DNA from: Verrucomicrobia bacterium Tous-C9LFEB
GTDB taxonomy: Bacteria > Acidobacteriota > Terriglobia > Terriglobales > Acidobacteriaceae
Assembly: GCA_903970445.1 (NCBI GenBank)
Contig: CAJCIP010000115.1
Span: 1-48,508, forward strand
Length of the DNA stretch: 48,508 nucleotides
Reading direction: 5' to 3'
Shown here: positions 7,773 through 17,524 of the stretch, one piece after another
Layout of the letters: every line of letters begins with the position of its first letter
Numbering within the stretch: the first letter of the stretch is position 1
The notes under the pieces: generated by a model
What the model saw: only the letters and a program-made list of their open reading frames with translations
Database searches by the model: none
Told to the model about the DNA's origin: nothing
Program-made: the position numbers and the translations under genes

Positions 7773-7878
7773 GCCTACGCCTTCCAACCCGTTTCTTTCG
7801 CGCCAATACGTCATCGTATAACGTTGGTGAGCTCGCCTCCGCCGCTCACGAAAGACCGTCCCGCGCGTCTCCCTTTGG

Positions 7879-7884
7879 TATACT
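7879..7884 (+). promoter_or_regulatory. Candidate extended -10 promoter for the lipoprotein gene
   Basis: TGGTATACT forms an extended -10 element (TG-N-TATACT) 58 bases before the TTG start of the lipoprotein gene. No good -35 hexamer is found at the usual distance, which fits an extended -10 type. The call rests on pattern only. Confidence 0.35.
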
Positions 7885-7942
7885 TGCGGTTGAAAATGCC
7901 TGCATTCCATCGCGGTTTTGCAACGGTTCGGAGTGGTTCAAG

Positions 7943-9460
7943 TTGAAAAATAGAAGTGTTCTCGCCCAGCTCGTTTCGGGCATGCTCCTGGCCGTTGTCA
8001 CCCTGGCGCTCACCGCCTGCGGACAGAGGATTTACTACTACACGCAATACCAATATGCAGGCCGTGCGGTTCCGCCCAGTGGCATTTTGCAGCGGGTTCT
8101 GGTTGGATACACAAGCAATGGCACGTCCGGCGGACTGCAAATTCTGGATGGCTTGCGCGACATTCGCATGAACGTTCAGGACACGATCATGCAATTCAAC
8201 ATCACCGGCTATTCGGGCGGGCAGCCCGGCCTGATACTGAACTTTCCTGAGCAAACCAGCGGATACGTCCTTTCAGCGTCGGATGGTACGCTCGCTGCGA
8301 TCAACTACGCGAAAGAAACTTCTTCGGGCACAGTTGCTTCTTTCGGATCAAACGCACCCTCCGCCGCAGCTTCTCCTGATGGGTCGCGTTTCATGGGTGC
8401 GAGCGAGGCAGCGGGTATTGTCACCGTAAGTGCTACCGGCGCATCGGTCGGCCCAGGGACATATTCACTCAACCTGCCGAACGTGTACAAGGTCGCGATG
8501 AACCGCGGCAACTCGGTATTGCTCGCGATGGTGCGGAACTCCAACACGCTCTACCGGATCATCAAAATTCCCGCGAGCAATGTACCGACCTTCCCACCGG
8601 GCTACGTTGATTGCGAACCATTGAATCTGCCCGTCTACTGTGTTGTGCCGGTGGCCGGCACCTACGACCGCCCGACAGATGCTTACTTCTCGGCGGATGG
8701 AAATACGGTGTACATCCTCAATTGCGGACCGGAGTGCGGTGGCACCAGAGCCAGCGTGACGGCACTGAACGTGTCAGCAATCACGGTGGACAACATCCCT
8801 GCTGTGAATCCGCTGAGCGTTGGCGCCCCTTCACCCATGGAGACGCTGCCGGTCGCTAACCCGATTCCCATACCTGGTGGTGTGACGGTTGCACAGTCGG
8901 ATGGCGCTCGCCTGTATCTCGCGGGGCAGTCACTATTCAGCCTTGGCTCGAACGGAGCCTTGGGCTCGACGCCGCGTGCAGACGGTCTTTTTACCGGATA
9001 CGCAACCGCAGTCGATCTCACGACATTCGCGGTCTCGAACCCTGTTTCCATATCGGACGGAACACATACACGCCTGCTCTTGGCGGACGACAACACACTG
9101 TGGGCCGGCTCTTCGCAGTGTGCGAACGGGGAGCGCCAGGCACAGGGCATGAACTACAACTGCCTGACACGCATCTCGATTGCTGCCGGCGGACTTTCCG
9201 CTCAGGTGATCCCGAATGTCACCCCAGGTGGCGTTGCTACTCTGCCCTACCCCAACAGCAATGGCGATCAGTATTACTACGGCAGTCTCACAGGGATTTG
9301 CTGGATTCAGAATTACCACAAGGTTTACACCGCGTACGGCGGGCAGATCCACGCCTTCAATACCGCAGACGGATCTGAGATCAACAACACCTATATCACC
9401 ATTCAGGGTACGGCTCTCGATGTTGCGTACATGGATGCCCTAACGAACGCCGCGAACTAA
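7943..9460 (+). CDS. Predicted lipoprotein with beta-propeller-like repeats
   Basis: A 505-residue exported protein. Residues 1-26 form a lipoprotein signal peptide with lipobox LTAC, so Cys26 would be the lipidated residue. The rest is Gly/Ser/Asn-rich beta sequence with repeated phrases such as PDGSRFMGAS, SADGNTVYIL and TYIT, reminiscent of YncE/NHL-type surface propellers, but I cannot assign a family. Four Cys in mid-protein suggest disulphides outside the cytoplasm. The start is TTG at 7943 with GGAG nine bases upstream. It sits 5 bases before bshB1, so the two are probably co-transcribed, although no functional link is evident. Confidence 0.8.
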   Translation: MKNRSVLAQLVSGMLLAVVTLALTACGQRIYYYTQYQYAGRAVPPSGILQRVLVGYTSNGTSGGLQILDGLRDIRMNVQDTIMQFNITGYSGGQPGLILNFPEQTSGYVLSASDGTLAAINYAKETSSGTVASFGSNAPSAAASPDGSRFMGASEAAGIVTVSATGASVGPGTYSLNLPNVYKVAMNRGNSVLLAMVRNSNTLYRIIKIPASNVPTFPPGYVDCEPLNLPVYCVVPVAGTYDRPTDAYFSADGNTVYILNCGPECGGTRASVTALNVSAITVDNIPAVNPLSVGAPSPMETLPVANPIPIPGGVTVAQSDGARLYLAGQSLFSLGSNGALGSTPRADGLFTGYATAVDLTTFAVSNPVSISDGTHTRLLLADDNTLWAGSSQCANGERQAQGMNYNCLTRISIAAGGLSAQVIPNVTPGGVATLPYPNSNGDQYYYGSLTGICWIQNYHKVYTAYGGQIHAFNTADGSEINNTYITIQGTALDVAYMDALTNAAN

Positions 9461-9465
9461 CCAGG

Positions 9466-10218
9466 ATGGCCAGCATCATCGCAGACCGCAGTACGTCCTC
9501 TGTGGTGGATGTGCTGGCCATCGCCGCGCACAGGGATGATGTAGAGCAAACCTGCGGCGGCACTCTGCTGGTGCAGCAGTCACTTGGTTGGCGTACCGGC
9601 ATTCTGGATCTCACGCGCGGGGAGGCGGGGACACGCGGCTCTGCGGAAGATCGTGCTTCCGAAGCAGATGCTGCTGCCCGGATACTGCGGGTGTCGCACC
9701 GTGAGGCACTGGACCTGCCGGACGGCAACATCCAAAACACGCTGGAGAATCGGCTGAAGATTGCGGCGGTTCTTCGCCGTCTCCGTCCGCGAGTCGTCAT
9801 CCTTCCCTACTGGCAGGGCCGTCATCCGGACCACTACACTTCAGCGACGCTGGGGTACGAGGCGTGCTTTGCCGCAGGGCTTTCCAAGCTGAATCTGCCC
9901 GCCCGATGTGGAGCACCACACCGGCCTTACAAGATTCTTTATGCGTCCCTTTATTCCGACGTTCGTCCAACTCTTGTCGTCGACATCACAGAACACATCG
10001 AGACCAGGCTGCAATCGCTGCTGGCGTATCGTTCGCAATACTCCGATCAGAACAGTGGCAGCGGTCTGTTCGTTCCAGAAGCCGACATTCGAGAACGGAT
10101 GTTTTCAACGGCACGGCATTGCGGATTGCTTGCAGGCGTGCGTTATGCCGAGCCCTTCGTTCAGCGCGAAGTCAGTCTTACGCAGGACCTCATGCAAATT
10201 CCAGTGCAAACCATTTAA
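9466..10218 (+). CDS. bshB1: Bacillithiol biosynthesis deacetylase BshB1 (PIG-L/LmbE family)
   Basis: A 250-residue PIG-L family zinc deacetylase. BshB1 removes acetyl from N-acetylglucosaminyl-malate, the second step of bacillithiol synthesis, in the cytoplasm. BshB1-specific stretches are visible: LDLTRGEAGTRG, EADAAARILRV, DLPDGNI and YWQGRHPDH (zinc His and catalytic region). The first metal motif reads AHRDDVEQ, with Arg replacing the usual Pro of AHPDDxE; the His and both Asp are intact. bshA and bshC are not in the window. It follows the lipoprotein gene by 5 bases and precedes the ferritin-like genes by 184. Confidence 0.9.
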   Translation: MASIIADRSTSSVVDVLAIAAHRDDVEQTCGGTLLVQQSLGWRTGILDLTRGEAGTRGSAEDRASEADAAARILRVSHREALDLPDGNIQNTLENRLKIAAVLRRLRPRVVILPYWQGRHPDHYTSATLGYEACFAAGLSKLNLPARCGAPHRPYKILYASLYSDVRPTLVVDITEHIETRLQSLLAYRSQYSDQNSGSGLFVPEADIRERMFSTARHCGLLAGVRYAEPFVQREVSLTQDLMQIPVQTI

Positions 10219-10402
10219 TTTGCGTTTGCACAATCCAAGCGGCGTACTCGGTACGTACCCCAATTGCAATCGTTCCTTTGTTCCTCGCGTGCCGGCTTTC
10301 CTCCAGCACTCAGTTTGATACTCAACCCGCAAGGTGGGCTGCGTACCGTTTCACTTCCTCGGCATGCGCGGGGGAAGCATAACCAAATCCTCAGGAGACC
10401 CC

Positions 10403-11476
10403 GTGGATAAGCTTAGTTTTCTCGTTGACAAAGTGCTTTCGAGGCGCGGATTTCTCGCCGGCGCAGGCAGCGTCGCCGCCGCGTCAGCGCTGGCAGGTTG
10501 CTCGGACGACGGTTCGGTGCCTAACCCAGTAAGTCCAACCCTGCCCGCAGTGACGGACGCAGATATCCTCAATTACGCTCTCAATCTTGAGTATCTGGAA
10601 GCGAGCTTCTACCTGTACGCAGCGACCGGCAGCGGCCTCGCCGCTAGCGATATGACTGCCGGCTCATCGTCGCCCTATGTGACGCCCGGGACCGTGACAG
10701 TGAACAGCACTGTGACGAAGGTCGCCGGTACGACGGCAGCGCAGCAGGCGATTATTAATGAGATTGCTTTTGAGGAGCAGGAACACGTTCGCTTTCTTCG
10801 CGCGGCACTCGGTGCCAACGCAGTGCCGATGCCAAACCTCGATCTGACGTTCTTTGCTCCACTTGCGACGAATCTAAGCCCGGCGATCTCCGGCTTTAGC
10901 CCTTTCGCCAGCTTCGATGCCTTCCTCATCGGCGCATACATCTTTGAGGACGTCGGCGTTACCGCTTACCTGGGAGCTGCTCCTCTCATCTCCGCAGCCG
11001 GTGTGACCTCTGGCTACCTGACCGCCGCCTCAGGCATTCTGGCTGTTGAGGCGTACCATGCTGCCTATATTCGCGCATCGCTGACGGGGAGAGCTGTCGC
11101 CGCTGGCGCAACGTCTCCCACCGATGCCAAGTATCCGTATGTGGGCATCGCCAACGAGGTCGCCTCGCTACGTGCCAGTCTGACCGTCGGAAACAGTGGT
11201 TCGCCGATTACGCCGGCGCAGGTCGTTGCAGGTACGAGCGTCGGCAACACAGGTGTCGCGGGCTCAGCTAGTTCCGTAGAAGTGGCGCTCAGTGTTCCAA
11301 CCAACACCACTACGCCAGCCACGGTTACGACAGCGGATCCGGCTACTGCTATCGCCTTCGCACGAACAGCCAATCAGGTTCACCACATCGTTTATGGTTC
11401 CGCAACGGTGGGCGTGAACAAGGGCGGATTCTTCCCGAGCGGCACAAACAGCAGATTCTCCACAACAACAGCCTAG
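10403..11476 (+). CDS. Tat-exported ferritin-like lipoprotein, module copy 1 gene A
   Basis: A 357-residue protein of the ferritin-like (PF13668-type) group. The start is the GTG at 10403, preceded by AGGAG and matching the equivalent gene at 12917; the longer frame lacks a ribosome-binding site. SRRGFLAG (residues 13-20) is a twin-arginine motif and LAGC places lipidated Cys33, so it should be a folded, lipid-anchored periplasmic or surface protein. Four helices carry diiron-type ligands: LEYLE (Glu63, Glu66), EEQEH (Glu125, His128), FED (Glu182) and VEAYH (Glu216, His219). Oxidative-stress or iron roles are inferred from fold only. The gene is 17 bases from its B partner. Confidence 0.88.
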   Translation: MDKLSFLVDKVLSRRGFLAGAGSVAAASALAGCSDDGSVPNPVSPTLPAVTDADILNYALNLEYLEASFYLYAATGSGLAASDMTAGSSSPYVTPGTVTVNSTVTKVAGTTAAQQAIINEIAFEEQEHVRFLRAALGANAVPMPNLDLTFFAPLATNLSPAISGFSPFASFDAFLIGAYIFEDVGVTAYLGAAPLISAAGVTSGYLTAASGILAVEAYHAAYIRASLTGRAVAAGATSPTDAKYPYVGIANEVASLRASLTVGNSGSPITPAQVVAGTSVGNTGVAGSASSVEVALSVPTNTTTPATVTTADPATAIAFARTANQVHHIVYGSATVGVNKGGFFPSGTNSRFSTTTA

Positions 11477-11493
11477 GCGGCAAAGGACTCAAT

Positions 11494-12612
11494 ATGGCAA
11501 ACCTCGAAACACAGTTAGTCGACGACATCATCGTCAATAGCCGCCGTAAGATGTTGACTCTCGGTGGAACCGCTCTGGCAGGCATGTTCCTCGGCGCAGC
11601 TGCTCCGAAAGCAGAAGCGGCAACCGGATACAGCGATGCCGATATTCTCAACTTCGCTCTCAATCTCGAGTACCTCGAGTCGAACTTCTACTACTACGCA
11701 GCCTTTGGCTGTCCCATTGACAAGCCTAATGCGGCGGCGATTGCTGCTGGCGCGCCGGCTAAGGGTATTCCGGTCACCGTTGGTGTCGGCACCGCTGGCG
11801 GTACAGCGGTAGGTCCGACTGCAGCCGTGCCATTCACAACGTTCACCACAGCCTCGTTCGCTGCAGAAACCGCTATCGAGGAGGGTCGGCACGTTCTGTT
11901 CCTTCAAACGGCACTTGGATCTTCCACACAGATCGCCCAGCCGCTGCTGAACATCACAACCTCGTTCCAGATGCTGGCGGCAGCAGCAAACGCGAACAAC
12001 ACGTCGGGAGTCGTTATCCCGCCGACGTTCACGCCGTATGACAACGACAATGACTTCCTCGTCGGTGCTTACGTTTTTGAGGATGTAGGAGTTACCGCGT
12101 ACCATGGCGCTGCTCCGCTTCTCACGGTGTCAGGTAACCTCTCGGCGGCAGGCGGCATTCTCGCTGTTGAGGCATACCATGCCGGACTGCTTCGCACAAG
12201 GATCAACGCTCTTGACCCAACGGGTTCGGTCGGATTGGTCGGTTACACCAACTCCATTTCGAACTTGAGAAGCATCCTCGCCAAGGCTGCACAGCCGCAG
12301 ACACTTGGGACAGGAACTTCTGTCGTCAGTGGAATCGACTACGATCCGCAGAACGGCGCGACGCAGGACGATTACGGCCTTGGTCAGTTTTCGGTCTCGC
12401 TCGGTGGCGTGGCGGGTTTCAGCTCGACGCGTATCGTGGATTCCGATACCACTGACACAGTCAATCCGTTACCGCTGGCGGTTTCGTCGGCACGGACGCC
12501 GACGCAGGTGCTGAACATCGTCACAGGTGGTGGTGCAGTTTCAGGCGGCAAGGCCGTGAGCCCTGCAACGGGAGTGTTTTTCCCAAACGGTTTGAACGGC
12601 CTTTTCAAATAG
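11494..12612 (+). CDS. Tat-exported ferritin-like protein, module copy 1 gene B
   Basis: A 372-residue ferritin-like protein. The N-terminus has NSRRKMLTLGG, a twin-arginine-type motif, then a hydrophobic stretch ending in APKAEA, so it should be exported and cleaved but not lipidated. Predicted ligands are conserved: LEYLES, EEGRH, FEDVG and VEAYH. The core between the helices has a longer insertion (ANNTSGVVIPP and neighbours) than its paralogue at 13964. It starts 17 bases after gene A and is followed by a strong terminator, so A1 and B1 form a unit. The A and B proteins may form a two-component complex; that is inference from pairing. Confidence 0.87.
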   Translation: MANLETQLVDDIIVNSRRKMLTLGGTALAGMFLGAAAPKAEAATGYSDADILNFALNLEYLESNFYYYAAFGCPIDKPNAAAIAAGAPAKGIPVTVGVGTAGGTAVGPTAAVPFTTFTTASFAAETAIEEGRHVLFLQTALGSSTQIAQPLLNITTSFQMLAAAANANNTSGVVIPPTFTPYDNDNDFLVGAYVFEDVGVTAYHGAAPLLTVSGNLSAAGGILAVEAYHAGLLRTRINALDPTGSVGLVGYTNSISNLRSILAKAAQPQTLGTGTSVVSGIDYDPQNGATQDDYGLGQFSVSLGGVAGFSSTRIVDSDTTDTVNPLPLAVSSARTPTQVLNIVTGGGAVSGGKAVSPATGVFFPNGLNGLFK

Positions 12613-12916
12613 AGGCTCGATTCGACATTCACTCAAACGGCGTCACCTTCGGGTGGCGCCGTTTTCTGTTGCGGCAACTCTACCGTTTCGGTTGGCGTCT
12701 TCATCAATAAGCACGAACCACACTGATGAATTTTGTTTGCTATTTGTCCGCGCACCCTTTCGTTACACGAGCGCGGTGCGTTGTTTCCTCCAGAGTCATA
12801 ACGAATCCCTTGCAGGTGTGCACGTTCCCTGCCTTCGCGATACGGACCTGCATACAAGGTCAGGTACCGCCGCGCATTGAAACGTTCTGGAGGCCAGCTA
12901 CTCCTCAGGAGATCCA
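12613..12916. other. Intergenic region between the two ferritin-like modules
   Basis: These 304 bases hold a terminator (12635-12665) and a leader before the second module. No gene is supported; the short frames here lack ribosome-binding sites. AGGAG at about 12907 serves the GTG start at 12917. The separate terminator and leader suggest the second module has its own promoter, but I cannot point to convincing -35/-10 boxes. Confidence 0.6.
12635..12665 (+). terminator. Rho-independent terminator after ferritin module 1
   Basis: Arms AAACGGCGTCACC (12635-12647) and GGTGGCGCCGTTT (12652-12664) pair over 13 positions, one being a T-G wobble, around a stable TTCG tetraloop. A T-run ends the stem. 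It lies 22 bases after the stop of gene B1. Confidence 0.88.
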
Positions 12917-13900
12917 GTGAATAAGAAGAGCAATATTGCAGAAAAAGTATTCTCCAGGCGTTGCTTTCTCGCCGGTGCAGGTAGCGTTGCTGCAGCGACT
13001 TCAATTGCGGGTTGCTCGGATGACACCGTCCCAGCACCCATCCCCGAGACATCGCCATACAGTGACATCGACATCCTGAACTTTGCATTGAACCTGGAGT
13101 ACTTGGAGTGCGAATACTACCTGCGCGGGGCCACAGGCGCCGGACTTTCCGCAGCGGATGCGGGTTCAGGTGCGGGCACTGTCACCGCGCCGAGCGGCGG
13201 CCCTGTAACTACCGGCAACGCACTCTATACAGACTTCATCAATGAGTTTTCCCAATCCGAAGTAGCGCACGTACGACTGCTACAGAAGACGATCACATCC
13301 CTTGGCGGGACGCCCATCTCCAGGCCGACCATCGATCTGCAAACGGCCTTCATCACGCTGGCTACGACAGCGGGCATTTCGAACGCGGCCACTTTCAACC
13401 CATTTTCGAGTTGGAACAACTTCATTGTCGGCGTCGCGATCTTCGAGGACATCGGCGTGACGGCCTACACCGGTTCAGCACCCCTGATCTCGAGTGCTGC
13501 TGTGCTCGACGCAGCCGCAGGGATCCAGGCCAAAGAGGCGTACACAGGTGCGCTTGCACGCACACTGATTGCGGCCGGTGCTTCTGGAGTGGGTGCCGAC
13601 ACAACGACGCTCACCAATGCAAACCTGCTTATCGCAACGATCAATAAGCTCGGCATGGCGGACGGCTCCACTGCCGGAGGTGCGGTTCAGATCAACTCAG
13701 GAGTCACTAACGGCGCGCTCGGTACCGCCACCGGCTCCAGCATCACGCTCACGCCTGCGGATAGTAATTCGCTGGCGTATGGACGAACTCCAAATCAGGT
13801 ACTTCACATTGCGTACGGAAAAAGCAGCACTGGTGTCTACAGCAGCGGCGGCTTCTTTCCGAATGGGCTGAACGGGACGATCAAGACAACAACTACTTGA
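12917..13900 (+). CDS. Tat-exported ferritin-like lipoprotein, module copy 2 gene A
   Basis: A 327-residue paralogue of the protein at 10403. GTG start with AGGAG upstream. SRRCFLAG at residues 13-20 is the twin-arginine motif and AGC gives lipidated Cys33, at exactly the same positions as in copy 1. LEYLE, SEVAH (Glu115, His118) and FEDIG are kept. The final helix reads KEAYT (Glu207-Thr210) where the three paralogues have VEAYH, so one predicted metal-ligand His is lost. The intermediate region is also shorter. It may bind metal weakly or serve a structural role; that is inference. It lies 63 bases before gene B2. Confidence 0.87.
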   Translation: MNKKSNIAEKVFSRRCFLAGAGSVAAATSIAGCSDDTVPAPIPETSPYSDIDILNFALNLEYLECEYYLRGATGAGLSAADAGSGAGTVTAPSGGPVTTGNALYTDFINEFSQSEVAHVRLLQKTITSLGGTPISRPTIDLQTAFITLATTAGISNAATFNPFSSWNNFIVGVAIFEDIGVTAYTGSAPLISSAAVLDAAAGIQAKEAYTGALARTLIAAGASGVGADTTTLTNANLLIATINKLGMADGSTAGGAVQINSGVTNGALGTATGSSITLTPADSNSLAYGRTPNQVLHIAYGKSSTGVYSSGGFFPNGLNGTIKTTTT

Positions 13901-13963
13901 TCCGAACGCCTTCGCCATTACCCGATTGACACGCAAGACCACGTACCCAAGGAGACCTCCCCA

Positions 13964-14941
13964 ATGGCAACACAGGAAACAACGCAGCTAGATTCCATTA
14001 TCGCGAACCGCCGCGCTCTGATCGCGGCAGGTAGCGCAGCAATGGCGGGCCTCGCAGTCACAGCATTTGCCGGTAAGGTCTATGCGCAGTCCTACACAGA
14101 CACCGACATTCTCAACTTTGCTTTGAATCTTGAATACCTCGAAGCGCAGTTTTACACGCTTGCTGCATCAGGCGTCACCGCTGATCAAGGACCGGGTAAC
14201 CCAATCAGTCTTGGTTCAGGGGCGGGCCCGGTTATCACCAAAGGCACGAACAACTATGCTTCCTGCAAAGTACCGTTCACGAATCCCTTGGTGCAGGCGT
14301 ATGCACTTGAGATCGCTTACGAAGAGCGAAATCATGTCAAATTTCTTCAGAGTGCACTTTCAACATCAGCCGTGGCTCAACCAGCGCTGGACCTCTACAA
14401 CAGCTTCATGGGCCTAGGTGCGCAGCTCACACCAAGTCAGCCCAGCTTCGATCCGTTTTCCAGTGACGCCATGTTCCTGCTTGGGGCATATATATTTGAG
14501 GATGTTGGCGTATCTGCCTATCACGGCGGCGCGGAGCTGATTCAGGACAAGATCAACGTGCTGGCGCCGGCAGCGAAGATACACGCTGTCGAGGCCTACC
14601 ATGCGGGCTTGGTTCGAACGACGCTATACACGCTTGATCCCGACGGCTCTAAGGGCTATTTGGGGTTAGCGAGCAGCATGTCGAAAGTCCGTGCCACGCT
14701 CGATGGAACAAGCTCCTCGAGCACCGGAACAGATGATATCGGACTGGTGACTCCAGGGTCGACAACCGTCACTTTGGAAGGAGCGAGCGGTAGCTACCCT
14801 GCTACCACGCAAGTGAACGCCGATCAGGTCAATTATCTATGTCCAGCGCGGACACCCGCGCAAGTCTTGAGCATCGTGTACGCCGGAGGCGCGGGCAAAG
14901 GCGGTTTCTTTACCAACAGCCTAAACGGAACTATCAAATAG
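13964..14941 (+). CDS. Tat-exported ferritin-like protein, module copy 2 gene B
   Basis: A 325-residue paralogue of the 11494 protein. NRRALIAAGSAAMAGLAV is a twin-arginine-type signal with a hydrophobic stretch ending near VYAQS, a probable signal-peptidase site, so it is exported and non-lipidated. All expected ligands are present: LEYLEAQ, EERNH, FEDVG and VEAYH. AAGGAG is placed seven to eight bases before the ATG. The end of the gene is followed by a strong stem-loop shared with convergent lon. Together with 12917 it repeats the A-B order of the first module. Confidence 0.87.
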   Translation: MATQETTQLDSIIANRRALIAAGSAAMAGLAVTAFAGKVYAQSYTDTDILNFALNLEYLEAQFYTLAASGVTADQGPGNPISLGSGAGPVITKGTNNYASCKVPFTNPLVQAYALEIAYEERNHVKFLQSALSTSAVAQPALDLYNSFMGLGAQLTPSQPSFDPFSSDAMFLLGAYIFEDVGVSAYHGGAELIQDKINVLAPAAKIHAVEAYHAGLVRTTLYTLDPDGSKGYLGLASSMSKVRATLDGTSSSSTGTDDIGLVTPGSTTVTLEGASGSYPATTQVNADQVNYLCPARTPAQVLSIVYAGGAGKGGFFTNSLNGTIK

Positions 14942-14957
14942 CTATATACCCCAAAGC

Positions 14958-14992
14958 AAGAAGAGGCGCGCTCCATGAGCGCGCCTCTTCTT
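14958..14992. terminator. Bidirectional terminator between ferritin gene B2 and lon
   Basis: A perfect 15-bp stem, arms AAGAAGAGGCGCGCT and AGCGCGCCTCTTCTT, encloses a 5-base loop. The A/T-rich ends of the stem can supply the U-tract in either direction, and the two flanking genes converge on it. Confidence 0.85.
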
Positions 14993-15001
14993 GTGCAATG
15001 G

Positions 15002-17449
15002 CTATGCAGCCTGCTCAGCGGCGATCAGTTCTTCCCTGACGTGCTCATCCTGCACTTCCTCCCGGATGGAATGCGGCAGCGCCACATCGAGCACATCCTC
15101 AAAGCGCGAGGCATAGTGAATCGTGACTCCCTCGACTTGATCTGCCGTTAGATCTTCTTCGACGTTCGTCTTCACATCGATGGGAAGAATAACGTCACGG
15201 ACGCCGGCCCGCTTTGCGGCAAGGAACTTCTCCTTAATGCCCCCGACCGGAAGCACGTTTCCGCTTAGCGTGATCTCTCCCGTCATCGCGAGTAGCGGAC
15301 GCACTGCTTTGTCTGTGAGCAGGCTCACAAGGGCTGTTGCCATCGTGACACCGGCACTTGGACCGTCCTTCGGAATGGCTCCGGCAGGCACGTGGATGTG
15401 AATGTCGATGTCCTTCATCACGTCCTCATCAAGACCGAGCGTGATCGCGTTCGAGCGCACCCATGTCATGGCGGCTTGCATCGATTCCTTCATGACATCG
15501 CCGATCTGGCCCGTCATCTGAAAAGCGCCCTTGCCTTTCATCTTGTTGGCTTCGATGAACAGCACGTCGCCACCCGCGGGCGTCCAGGCAAGACCAACCG
15601 CCACGCCAGGCCGCTTGGTACGTTCGGCTATTTCCGTGTCGACGCGGACCTTGATGCCGCCGAGATACTCATGCACAATCTCGGGCGTGACGACGAGCTT
15701 CTCGCCTTCTGTGAGCGTGCCTTCCGCAACCTTGCGTGCTGTTTTGCGGCAGACTGTTCCGATCAACTGCTCCAGCCTGCGCACTCCCGCTTCCCGGGTG
15801 TAGTGCCGCGCAATCAAGCCGACAGATTCCGTTGGAATCTCAATCCTTTCCGGCTCAAGACCATTTTCTTTGATCTGACGAGGAATCAAATACCGCTCTG
15901 CGATGTTGACCTTTTCTTCCTCTGTGTAGCCTGTCAATTCAATGATCTCCATGCGGTCGAGCAATGGCGCCGGGATGGTATCGAGCTGATTCGCCGTGCA
16001 GATGAATAAGACCTTGCTCAGGTCGAACGGTTGATCAAGATAGTTGTCGCGGAACGTATTGTTCTGCTCCGGGTCCAATGTCTCGAGCAACGCCGACGCT
16101 GGATCACCGCGGAAATCGCGACCGAGCTTGTCGATCTCATCCAGCATGAAAACCGGGTCGTTCACCTCGACGCGCTTCAAGTGCTGAATGATTTGGCCTG
16201 GCAGCGCACCGATGTACGTGCGGCGATGCCCACGAATTTCCGCTTCGTCGTGCATGCCGCCGAGCGAGATACGTGAGAATTTGCGCCCTAGTGCGCGAGC
16301 GATGCTGCGACCGAGCGACGTCTTCCCAACGCCTGGAGGCCCAACGAAGCAAAGGATTGGCCCCTTCATGTCTGGCTTCAAACGGCGCACGCTGAGATAG
16401 TCCAGAATGCGATCTTTCACCTTCTTCAGGCCGTAATGATCTTCGTTGAGGAAGTCCTGCGCTTTTTTGATGTCCACCGCTTCGGACGTACTCTTCGCCC
16501 AAGGCAGCACAGCGAGCCACTCCACGTAATTGCGTGTCAGCGAGTAGTCCGCTGCGGCAGGATTCATGCGGCTGAGCCGACCGAGTTCCTTGAGCGCGTC
16601 CTTCTTCACATCTTCCGGCATGCCGGCAGCTTCAATCTTGTCTTTCAACTCCTGGACGTCTTTTTGCGTGTCGTCCTGATCGCCAAGCTCCTTCTGGATG
16701 GCTTTCATCTGCTCGCGCAGGTAGTAGTCACGCTGCGACTGTTGCACCGCGTCCTGCACCTCTGTTTGAATCTTATTGCGAAGCTGCTGAACCTCGATCT
16801 CTTTGGCAAGATGGCTGGTGAGCTTCTCCAAACGTGTCTTTACATCCGGCGTTTCGAGCAGTTCCTGTTTCTCAGGCGTTGAGAGAAACGGCAGGCTGGA
16901 CGCAATAAAGTCCGCAAGGCGACCCGCCTCTTCAATGTTGATTGCAATCGTTTGCAGGTCATCCGAGAGTGTTGATGACGACGAAACGATCTCCTGAAAT
17001 TGGCTGGTTACGTTGCGTTGCAGAGCCTCGAGCTCCGATCCACCCTCCATCGGTTGATCTGCCAAAATCTCTGATTGCGCTGTCAAGAAGGGCTGCGTCT
17101 GTGTGTAAGCGCCCAGCTTGACGCGCTCCATGCCTTCTGTAAATACGAAAAGGCTCTGATTCGGCATCTTCACGACTTTGTGCACCGTGGCCCGTGTACC
17201 GACCGTATGAAGATCCTGGCCATCCGGCTGATCCTGACGCGCGTCCCGCTGAGTGACTACGAGAATTGTCTTGTCTTCTCCGAGAGATTGAATCAACTGA
17301 ATCGAGCTCTCGCGACCGACCGTCAGTGGAAGTACGGCGTGTGGGAACAGGACGGTATCTCGTACCGGCAGCACCGGATACTCGCTTCCGTGTTCCGCTC
17401 CAGCCTTCTCAGAGGACGGCTTGATGACACTTACGAATTCGTTTGGCAT
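15002..17449 (-). CDS. lon: ATP-dependent endopeptidase Lon
   Basis: An 815-residue cytoplasmic AAA+ protease that degrades misfolded and regulatory proteins. Domain order is canonical: N-terminal LON substrate-binding domain ([19 protein letters not shown]), helical linker, AAA+ module with Walker [10 protein letters not shown] and Walker B FMLDEIDK, then the peptidase domain with PKDGPSAG. The catalytic dyad is Ser698 and, 43 residues later, Lys741 in GGIKEK. I prefer ATG at 17449, which has AAGGA ten bases upstream; ATG at 17476 would add nine residues but lacks a ribosome-binding site. The upstream region shared with the esterase gene holds a large palindrome that could be regulatory. Confidence 0.98.
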   Translation of the reverse strand: MPNEFVSVIKPSSEKAGAEHGSEYPVLPVRDTVLFPHAVLPLTVGRESSIQLIQSLGEDKTILVVTQRDARQDQPDGQDLHTVGTRATVHKVVKMPNQSLFVFTEGMERVKLGAYTQTQPFLTAQSEILADQPMEGGSELEALQRNVTSQFQEIVSSSSTLSDDLQTIAINIEEAGRLADFIASSLPFLSTPEKQELLETPDVKTRLEKLTSHLAKEIEVQQLRNKIQTEVQDAVQQSQRDYYLREQMKAIQKELGDQDDTQKDVQELKDKIEAAGMPEDVKKDALKELGRLSRMNPAAADYSLTRNYVEWLAVLPWAKSTSEAVDIKKAQDFLNEDHYGLKKVKDRILDYLSVRRLKPDMKGPILCFVGPPGVGKTSLGRSIARALGRKFSRISLGGMHDEAEIRGHRRTYIGALPGQIIQHLKRVEVNDPVFMLDEIDKLGRDFRGDPASALLETLDPEQNNTFRDNYLDQPFDLSKVLFICTANQLDTIPAPLLDRMEIIELTGYTEEEKVNIAERYLIPRQIKENGLEPERIEIPTESVGLIARHYTREAGVRRLEQLIGTVCRKTARKVAEGTLTEGEKLVVTPEIVHEYLGGIKVRVDTEIAERTKRPGVAVGLAWTPAGGDVLFIEANKMKGKGAFQMTGQIGDVMKESMQAAMTWVRSNAITLGLDEDVMKDIDIHIHVPAGAIPKDGPSAGVTMATALVSLLTDKAVRPLLAMTGEITLSGNVLPVGGIKEKFLAAKRAGVRDVILPIDVKTNVEEDLTADQVEGVTIHYASRFEDVLDVALPHSIREEVQDEHVREELIAAEQAA

Positions 17450-17524
17450 CTTGAGTGTTTCCTTATCAACTTTCATGCATAGGATGCACTAGGGGGTGGG
17501 CCGGTCGCAAATGTGAGTCGCATG

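Noticed and set aside
7773..7942. SAM or cobalamin riboswitch before the methyltransferase/MTHFR gene
   Set aside because: Only a 6-bp GTGAGC/GCTCAC hairpin is visible; no conserved riboswitch cores recognised.
15392..16009. 205-codon plus-strand frame opposite lon
   Set aside because: Shadow of the AAA+ and protease domains; composition unlike a real protein.
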